A stretch of DNA of 64,000 nucleotides from Lentimonas sp. CC4 (GTDB taxonomy: Bacteria > Verrucomicrobiota > Verrucomicrobiia > Opitutales > Coraliomargaritaceae). Within the stretch, counting starts at the first letter, position 1; each line of letters opens with the position of its first letter. Under the pieces are notes generated by a model. The model was not told the DNA's origin. It did not search any database and saw only the letters and a program-made list of their open reading frames with translations. Below are positions 58,910-64,000 of the stretch, one piece after another. The translations under genes and the position numbers were made by a program. Location of the stretch: assembly GCF_902728235.1 (NCBI RefSeq), contig NZ_CACVBO010000001.1:2256001-2320000 (forward strand), read 5' to 3'.

Positions 58910-59758
58910 ATGGAAAGATCCTCTTTAGAATTATCGCCTCAAGTCCGTCAGGGGCGCTATGCAAACTTCTCCAGATCAGTTGATGCAGCTGACTATATCT
59001 TTATGGCAGGCTATGAGGAGTGTGCGCCAGATTACTTTATTGAACGAAATGATTCTCCGTTCTGGACGCTTGAAGTGATTGTCGGCGGGCATGGTTTCTA
59101 TCGTGAGGGCAAGCAGATGCGTCAATTGCGGCATGGGGCAGTCTTTACGCATGGGCCTGGAGTGGCTCAGCATTTTGGTAATGAGGAAGAGCGACCGTTT
59201 CGTAAGTATTTTTTTGTCCGTGGTGGAGCGGCATTTCCTGAGGCATGGGAAGCGATTGGGCTCCATCCTGGGCGTATGTTACAGCTCGGCGATGTCTCGT
59301 CGCTGGTCGGAATATTGGACAGAATTGTGGATGAAGGGGAGCAGAGTGATGTGCAGACGGCTCCCGTCGTCGACGGCTTAGAATCTGTGGTCTTGGCGCT
59401 CATTGCACGCCATCAAGGCTCTGCTAGCGGTGAGAAATCTGCCTCTCGCGTGGTGTATGACTTAGCGATGGATATTCTGCAGCGCGAATATAAGAACCTG
59501 CACGCCTTGTCGGACTTATCGAAGCGTTCGGGGTATAGTAGCGAGTATCTCTGCCGGATCTTTAAAAAGTATCACGGCGAGTCGCCGTATCAAGTATTAC
59601 TACACAGAAAAATGAGCGCGGCATGGCTTTTATTGCGCGATGGGCAACTCCAAGTCGGCGCCGTCGGTCGGGAGCTCGGCTATGAAGATCCACTCCACTT
59701 TTCGCGGGTTTTTCGGAAGGTCATGGGCTGTGCGCCAAGCTCAGTCGGCGCGCGGTAG
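58910..59758 (+). CDS. AraC-family regulator of the fucose locus
   Basis: 282 aa. N-terminal cupin-like effector domain (FWTLEVIVGGHGFYREGKQM) and C-terminal HTH pair: LHALSDLSKRSGYSSEYLCR and VGAVGRELGYEDPLHFSRVF with KKYHGESPYQ between. Divergent from fucI across a 93-bp gap that should contain its operators, so it most likely regulates fucI/fucU in response to a fucose metabolite. Confidence 0.92.
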   Translation: MERSSLELSPQVRQGRYANFSRSVDAADYIFMAGYEECAPDYFIERNDSPFWTLEVIVGGHGFYREGKQMRQLRHGAVFTHGPGVAQHFGNEEERPFRKYFFVRGGAAFPEAWEAIGLHPGRMLQLGDVSSLVGILDRIVDEGEQSDVQTAPVVDGLESVVLALIARHQGSASGEKSASRVVYDLAMDILQREYKNLHALSDLSKRSGYSSEYLCRIFKKYHGESPYQVLLHRKMSAAWLLLRDGQLQVGAVGRELGYEDPLHFSRVFRKVMGCAPSSVGAR

Positions 59759-59762
59759 GCAC

Positions 59763-59796
59763 AAAAAAACTTTCGATGGTGTGTCGGAAGTTTTTT
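59763..59796 (+). terminator. Terminator of the AraC gene
   Basis: Stem AAAAAACTTTCGA/TCGGAAGTTTTTT immediately after the stop codon. Confidence 0.8.
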
Positions 59797-59824
59797 ATAT
59801 TGGGGTGTCTAGTCTCCAAATGAA

Positions 59825-59852
59825 TGGTGGAGGTGGCGGGAGTCGAATCCGC
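59825..59852 (-). other. tmRNA-like 3' end; probable attachment site
   Basis: On the minus strand it reads GCGGATTCGACTCCCGCC then ACCTCCACCA. This is the T-arm, acceptor strand and CCA end typical of ssrA (E. coli: CAACTCCCGCCAGCTCCACCA). No matching 5' acceptor strand (expected GGAGGTG or GGGGGTG) is found nearby. The 3' end of ssrA is a common integration target and a serine recombinase lies 0.7 kb to the right, so this is probably one junction of an integrated element. A frame ANDDYFATS-stop on the minus strand (about 59892-59921) recalls tmRNA tags but may be chance. Confidence 0.6.
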
Positions 59853-60014
59853 TATCTATTTCGCCGTTAACTACCCGTAGTGGTGCTATTTCACTGTGTA
59901 TTAGCTGGTTGCGAAGTAATCGTCATTTGCCCGATTTCGTGATTTTTGCAGCTATTTCGTGGTTTTTGAAGCTATTCCGTCATAGTTCTGTCAATGTGTC
60001 ATGGGGCTATTCAC
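59851..60014 (+). repeat. Iterated GCTATTTC motif
   Basis: GCTATTTCGT-like words recur at about 59855, 59885, 59951, 59971 and 60005. Between 59932 and 59980 they are in a 20-bp register (GATTTTTGCAGCTATTTCGT then GGTTTTTGAAGCTATTCCGT). Candidate protein-binding repeats beside the junction. Confidence 0.6.
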
Positions 60015-60077
60015 TGCTGTTAGATCAAGGAATTAAGAGATTCGAGCTTTGTTCAACACTATGATACGACTTTATGA

Positions 60078-60115
60078 TTATAGATGAACTACTCTACCAA
60101 CTGAGCTAAGGTGTC
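60078..60115 (-). other. tRNA-like 5' fragment
   Basis: On the minus strand: ACACCTTAGCTCAGTTGGTA then GAGTAG..., a D-arm with the invariant AGTTGGTA loop. The anticodon stem does not pair and no T-arm with a matching acceptor follows, so it is not a complete tRNA. Confidence 0.55.
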
Positions 60116-60210
60116 TTGCGGGGTTGGCATCGAATGTAGTCCCGAAACGCTTCAGCATTGTCGAGGAATTGCATTTGTTCTTCGGTTTTTTCGTTACTAG
60201 TTTTCTTCAT
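60106..60210 (-). CDS. Possible 34-aa small protein
   Basis: ATG at 60210 to TAG inside the tRNA-like fragment. Basic and acidic mix (starts MKKTSNEKTEEQMQFLDN, ends CQPRKTP). No clear ribosome binding site and no known family. Could be the end of a small element gene or chance. Confidence 0.3.
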   Translation of the reverse strand: MKKTSNEKTEEQMQFLDNAEAFRDYIRCQPRKTP

Positions 60211-60354
60211 TGCTGGTTTCCATGGTTTCTGATTTCGCGACCGCTCAGCCTTCTGGCTTTGCCGCAGGGAAACCACCTCAAAATTTCATCAACTCACGGT
60301 ATGCCGCCAATGACAGCTATCTGTTAGTTCGATCCCAGACTGAGCAGCCATCTT

Positions 60355-60408
60355 GAGAGATTTGCGAACCAAGCCACTAAGTGGTAAACACCGGTTCGTA
60401 AATCTCTC
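60355..60408. other. Large inverted repeat after the recombinase
   Basis: Stem of ~16 bp (GAGAGATTTGCGAACC at 60355-60370 with GGTTCGTAAATCTCTC at 60393-60408), followed by TTTTTG. The loop contains the palindrome CCACTAAGTGG and the repeated word AAGTGGTAAACACC. May act as a terminator or a recombination site. Confidence 0.65.
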
Positions 60409-60531
60409 TTTTTGTATATACTTACGAAATACTGATGCTGTTTACCACTTTGTCGTTGGTTCGACTTTCGAGTGATTGAGCTTTTCAAATCCCCTCTTTT
60501 GAGAGCGATTCTCATTAAAGTGGTAAACACC
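60379..60531. repeat. AAGTGGTAAACACC repeats
   Basis: Two direct copies at 60379-60392 and 60518-60531 and one inverted copy with one change at 60438-60451, between the recombinase stop and the hairpin. Spacing is about 50-85 bp. Confidence 0.6.
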
Positions 60532-60532
60532 T

Positions 60533-62566
60533 TCAAGCAGACTTGATTCTAGTTTCGATAGCCTTGATTTGTTTAGCGGGTGACAACTCGATAAGCTGTT
60601 TTCTGAAGCTTCTGCTCACTGAGCGGATCTCCGTCGGTTGACGTAGAGAGCTTATTAAGATTTGAGCTCCTTCAGATAATTCAAGCCATTTCAGCACATG
60701 AGATACGGCACCATTGCTTAGTGCTTTAGATCGGGCGAACTCATTCTGCCCAATGCTCAACTCCTCCATTTCCTTTTTCCAGCGGATCGCTCGGTGGATT
60801 TCGTGCTCGGTTTTCTTGGGGCGCTTTCTGGTTTTGGGTGCCTTGTGTCCGCACTCCTTGTGGACGGGGGAGAGTATGGCGCAATTCTCCGTCGGTTTCT
60901 TTCGGCAGTGGGCGATTTCTAAGGGGATGGTAAATCCGCTCTTTCGGCCTGCGCTTGGATGTTCTTCGCCGAAAAGCGTGTGTATGGCTTCGGTGCGCAG
61001 GCGCACTTCAACACTGAGATGTCGTCTGGAATCCCTGTTGCGTCGAGCGTTCTCGTTTATGGGGTCTTTGGCCTTTCCTCCGTCTCGGACGATGATGGAT
61101 TTGAATAGCAGCCTGTAGAGCTCTCGCTGCTCGTCTTCTGGTAAGCATTTAACCGCCTCTGCGAAGTGGGAGAGGGCGTTCTGAAATTGCTCAGTCGTGA
61201 GCACATCAGATTTTAGTATATCGACTTCACGGTTTAACCGAATCTCCTCAGCAACCAGATCGTTTTTCTCAACGGTAAGGGCTTCAATTTTTTCCTGTAG
61301 CTTTTCGCCTACGGCTGTTCCTGTTAGTTGGAGAACTTTTTCGACTACCTTGTCCACTGCAGTGTCCAGATCTTTCAACTGACGACGAATCGCCTGACGC
61401 TCTTTCGATAATCCGCGAATCTTGGTGGTTTTTACCTTGGGAGCGCTTTCGACAAGTCTTGTGGCTACTTCCGGATTGGCTGCAATCTCGCCGAAAGCTT
61501 CCATCAAAAGTGATTCCATGAGACGTGCGGGCACCCGACCAATATCGCAAGTCGATTCATCTCCCTGTTTCTCATGCTTCGAGCAAAGGTAATAAAAGTA
61601 TTTCTGCATGGAGCCGTCCGACTTTCGCTTTGTCGAGAAGCTTGGCTTCATGGCCGAGTTGCAACAACCGCATCGGATGAGTCCTTTGAGTGGCAGGAAA
61701 TTCTTGTCCCTTTTCTGAGTGATAACCTCTTCCTTGCGAGGCCGGCTATCCAAAGCGACTTGGGCTTTATCCCAGATTTCATCGGAGACGATGGATTCCG
61801 CTGCTGAAGGGAATTCCTCTGCATCGTGAATAAGCACGCCCTTATAGATCGGGTCTCGCAAGAGAGTAAGGACGTTCTCGATTCGGAACCGCTTGCCCCC
61901 GGTGACCTTTCCTTTGTTTGAGACGCGCGTGCGCGTCCTGATCTTTCTAACGTTCAGATCGTTAACAATTTCCATCGGCGTCATGCCTTGTATCACCATT
62001 TCGAAGATTTGTAAGACCACCTTGGCATCTTCCGGTACGATATAAAGTCTGCCCTTTTCAATGCCGTATCCTGGTTTGGGTACCCCGCCGTGCGTGAGGT
62101 CTTCTTGGAGGCGTGATAGTATGGAACGCCTAACATCCTCTGAAATAATATTACTGGTAAGTTCTGCGAGAGCCCAGAAGATGCTACGCACGAATATCTC
62201 ATAGGATGTGTCAGTTCCTCCAGGTTGTGTCGTTGAAACCAGGCGTACTCCATGTTCTGCAAGCGCCTGATCAAACTCGTGTCCCAATCGGCTGTTTCGG
62301 AAGGCTCGGCTGAGCCCGTAAACCAAGACAACGTCGGCTTTCCCCTGAGACACTAGTGTCCGAACCCTATTAATTCCATCTCGTTTGTCGTTCCGTCCAG
62401 TCCGGCCATCATCCGAGATGATTTCAACAATATCCCACCGCTCTCTAATACGATACATCTCCTTTGAGAACTTCCGGCAGCAGTGGGTCTGGCTTTTGAT
62501 CGAGTCCTCTTCCTTATTGTCTAGCTGCTTCTGGCTGGAAACGCGTGCATAGATGATCACGCGCAC
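60533..62566 (-). CDS. Large serine recombinase (site-specific integrase)
   Basis: 677 aa. Catalytic resolvase domain with YARVSSQKQ (nucleophile Ser10) and VYGLSRAFRNSRLGHEFDQA near residue 104; then the recombinase domain (PKPGYGIEKGRLYIVPEDAK, IYKGVLIHD), zinc ribbon (LIRCGCCNSAMKPSF ... CDIG near residue 290) and a long coiled coil (EKLQEKIEALTVEKNDLVAE). The C-terminal ~120 aa are extra, with a helix-turn-helix-like stretch FARSKALSNGAVSHVLKWLE. Directs integration and excision of the element to the right of 59.8 kb. 76 bp downstream of the winged-helix gene. Confidence 0.93.
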   Translation of the reverse strand: MRVIIYARVSSQKQLDNKEEDSIKSQTHCCRKFSKEMYRIRERWDIVEIISDDGRTGRNDKRDGINRVRTLVSQGKADVVLVYGLSRAFRNSRLGHEFDQALAEHGVRLVSTTQPGGTDTSYEIFVRSIFWALAELTSNIISEDVRRSILSRLQEDLTHGGVPKPGYGIEKGRLYIVPEDAKVVLQIFEMVIQGMTPMEIVNDLNVRKIRTRTRVSNKGKVTGGKRFRIENVLTLLRDPIYKGVLIHDAEEFPSAAESIVSDEIWDKAQVALDSRPRKEEVITQKRDKNFLPLKGLIRCGCCNSAMKPSFSTKRKSDGSMQKYFYYLCSKHEKQGDESTCDIGRVPARLMESLLMEAFGEIAANPEVATRLVESAPKVKTTKIRGLSKERQAIRRQLKDLDTAVDKVVEKVLQLTGTAVGEKLQEKIEALTVEKNDLVAEEIRLNREVDILKSDVLTTEQFQNALSHFAEAVKCLPEDEQRELYRLLFKSIIVRDGGKAKDPINENARRNRDSRRHLSVEVRLRTEAIHTLFGEEHPSAGRKSGFTIPLEIAHCRKKPTENCAILSPVHKECGHKAPKTRKRPKKTEHEIHRAIRWKKEMEELSIGQNEFARSKALSNGAVSHVLKWLELSEGAQILISSLRQPTEIRSVSRSFRKQLIELSPAKQIKAIETRIKSA

Positions 62567-62642
62567 AGTTTTAATGTCTCGTCAATGTTTTGTTGTGCAC
62601 TCCCTTTGCGCACTGGGCCTGAATGCTGTGCGTTGGAGTGGG

Positions 62643-62867
62643 TCATTGGTTTCTTCCTTTCTCGGTGGCGCAATAGGTCCTACCGGTTTTGTTTAAATAG
62701 TCATGCTGAAGGAGTTCTCGTAAGTAGCGACCAGCGGTGGCAGGGCTAATCTTGCAGTTCTGCTCGATTAGTTGCCTAGTGGAAGCGCAATTCTGGATCA
62801 CATGGTTTAGGATCAGTTTGTGCGTCGGTTTCAGTATGATCTGAGACCCGAATCGATCCCTGTTCAT
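62643..62867 (-). CDS. Winged-helix DNA-binding protein
   Basis: 74 aa. LILNHVIQNCASTRQLIEQN, then KISPATAGRYLRELLQHDYL and a wing GRTYCATEKGR, matching small MarR/DeoR-like winged-helix regulators or excisionase-like proteins. Directly upstream of the recombinase gene on the same strand; it could control recombination or recombinase expression. Confidence 0.7.
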   Translation of the reverse strand: MNRDRFGSQIILKPTHKLILNHVIQNCASTRQLIEQNCKISPATAGRYLRELLQHDYLNKTGRTYCATEKGRNQ

Positions 62868-63479
62868 TCCTTCAACTTCATTGATAGAAGGGGAACTCTG
62901 TTGATTGTGTAACCACGCTGCTTTGTGAAGCAGGCTTGTAAGCCTATCTTCACCGTTAATTACATTTTCCGACTGTCGTTTCTTGCTGATATAAGCTATT
63001 TCGAAATAACTTTCTAAAAAACAAGAACTTTTTGATTTTTAATATCTGAGCAGAAAAACTTTAGCTGAGAACTGAGCACTTCGTTGTTACTGGTTCCAAA
63101 GTATCTATAGGACGGGCCTGCTTCATAAGTACCATAGGGCGTAGCTAACGCGAATGTCAGGGAGGCGCGTGCGCTTTTACTGTCTATTTACATATCGCGG
63201 TAGCTCTGTCCCTATGGACGGAGAGGCAGATTTCTAGGGTTTTTTAGGCGTTTCTACCGACTAGAAATAAAGTTTTAGGGTTTTTTAGGTCTGTATCCGG
63301 TATTTTGATACAAGTGAAGTAGCTTTTTAGGTTTTTTGGGGCATCCGGGCGCAGGTTTTTGTAATAAAATACAAATTTTTAGGCCAGTTGCGGGGCCGTT
63401 CCTTTTTTACTATAAATGTAGTGGCGGTGGCTACTGTCATGACGCCTCAAATTATAATACAATATAGAAAGTCATAAAC
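62868..63479. other. Intergenic region of the element
   Basis: About 600 bp without a recognisable gene. Contains repeated AGGGTTTTTTAGG words (63236, 63277, and a variant at 63329) and CAAATTTTTAGG at 63371. Probably the regulatory region for the gene at 63480 and the winged-helix gene. Confidence 0.5.
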
Positions 63480-63908
63480 ATGAATAAACAAATCATCCTT
63501 CAAATCTTCGAAACTCATACTGGGGATAGTGAGCAATCGTATCTCGAGTATGTCATGTATTGTGGTGGCGTCGAAATCGCATCGGGAACAGTTCGCTTGG
63601 AAGATGTTGGCGGACTCCTTGAACATCGTGGTCCAATGAACACTGTTATTCCCATCTCCGATCTCACTGCACTAATCGCTCTAGATTATTCAGCCAATGT
63701 GTTCCCATATGTAAATAATGATCCAATTGTATATGATGAATGGGTAGCTAGCAGCTATAAAAAGCGACTCGTGCGTGGCTATTCGATTTTGACTGATGAC
63801 CTCATCGCGGTGCTGCCGTCCAGAGTAAGACGACTTGTCAGAGCAGTTGAGGCTGAAGAGGAATTTCTCGAGATAGCTGATCATGAGTATGAAGATGTGC
63901 CGTTTTGA
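63480..63908 (+). CDS. Hypothetical protein of the integrated element
   Basis: 142 aa, acidic, no signal peptide or membrane helix. Begins MNKQIILQIFETHTGDSEQS and contains IASGTVRLEDVGGLLEHRGP and a mixed C-terminal helix (RRLVRAVEAEEEFLEIADHE). No family recognised. First plus-strand gene of the element; followed by a hairpin (63919-63945). Confidence 0.65.
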   Translation: MNKQIILQIFETHTGDSEQSYLEYVMYCGGVEIASGTVRLEDVGGLLEHRGPMNTVIPISDLTALIALDYSANVFPYVNNDPIVYDEWVASSYKKRLVRGYSILTDDLIAVLPSRVRRLVRAVEAEEEFLEIADHEYEDVPF

Positions 63909-63918
63909 TTCACTCTCG

Positions 63919-63945
63919 GCAGGTTCCCCTTTGTGGGGAGCCTGC
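63919..63945 (+). terminator. Hairpin after the 63480 gene
   Basis: Stem GCAGGTTCCCC/GGGGAGCCTGC (11 bp, one G-T pair) with loop TTTGT, 10 bp after the stop. The U-tract is poor (GGTTTCT further on), so termination is likely but weak. Confidence 0.6.
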
Positions 63946-64000
63946 AGTAGGCAGGTTTCTTAGTCTTGACTGAGTTCCATGCACCCGAGTTCATGTAAAG

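Noticed and set aside
60078-60115. Complete tRNA or a tRNA with a group I intron, pairing this 5' half with the 59825 3' end
   Set aside because: The acceptor strands (GACACCT and CACCTCC) do not pair, so the two pieces belong to different RNAs.

Overview
The window looks like a chromosomal stretch of a marine polysaccharide-degrading member of the Verrucomicrobiota, probably class Opitutia (Coraliomargarita/Lentimonas-like). The evidence is five Cys-type sulfatases, two PEP-CTERM proteins, a very large prepilin-like protein of the Verru_Chthon cassette A type, a sulfatase with the C-terminal calcium-loop tail common in this phylum, and L-fucose and L-rhamnose catabolism. The taxonomic call is inference from protein style; there is no rRNA here. 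Region 1 (1-38 kb) is a polysaccharide-utilisation region. It holds sulfatases (415, 12588, 21770, 25238, 29896), a GH38 alpha-mannosidase, three clan-A-like retaining glycosidases (6464, 7998, 17929), a GH43, a nucleoside hydrolase, SGNH and alpha/beta hydrolases, SSS and MFS transporters, two AraC regulators, two PEP-CTERM proteins and the prepilin-like giant. Rhamnose isomerase (rhaA) sits at its right edge, divergent from an AraC regulator. Most genes are on the minus strand in short operons (15537->10194, 9632->5926, 25060->20926, 29763->26784).

Region 2 (39.5-56 kb) is core genome: nirBD, a VF530-type protein, prfB with its programmed +1 frameshift, an unrecognised gene overlapping prfB, glycogen phosphorylase with a histone-like Lys/Ala tail, a DUF480/YceH protein, lexA with a palindromic operator candidate, a ParC/GyrA-type topoisomerase subunit and GTP-type PEP carboxykinase.

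Region 3 (56.3-59.8 kb) is an L-fucose locus: fucU and fucI, with an AraC regulator divergent from fucI. Fucose and rhamnose isomerases with sulfatases and glycosidases point to sulfated fucose/rhamnose-containing algal glycans as substrates.

Region 4 (59.8-64 kb) is the edge of an integrated element: a tmRNA-like 3' end, short direct repeats, a tRNA-like 5' fragment, a large serine recombinase, a winged-helix protein and an unknown gene. The other end is outside the window.

The most unusual structure is repeat-based. In 1-4893, complete genes (sulfatase, mannosidase) and three short sulfatase-like remnants each lie between copies of a ~145-bp repeat whose ends are 26-bp inverted repeats. 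Every downstream ATG lies exactly 9 nt after a repeat end, and one stop codon is supplied by the next repeat. This resembles a gene-cassette array, although no integron-type recombinase is visible. A second, unrelated repeat family (113-121 bp units) forms two tandem arrays at 9719-10178 and 17368-17808, with a single inverted copy on the other side of the nucleoside hydrolase. That gene also has an internally deleted copy at 20709-20826.
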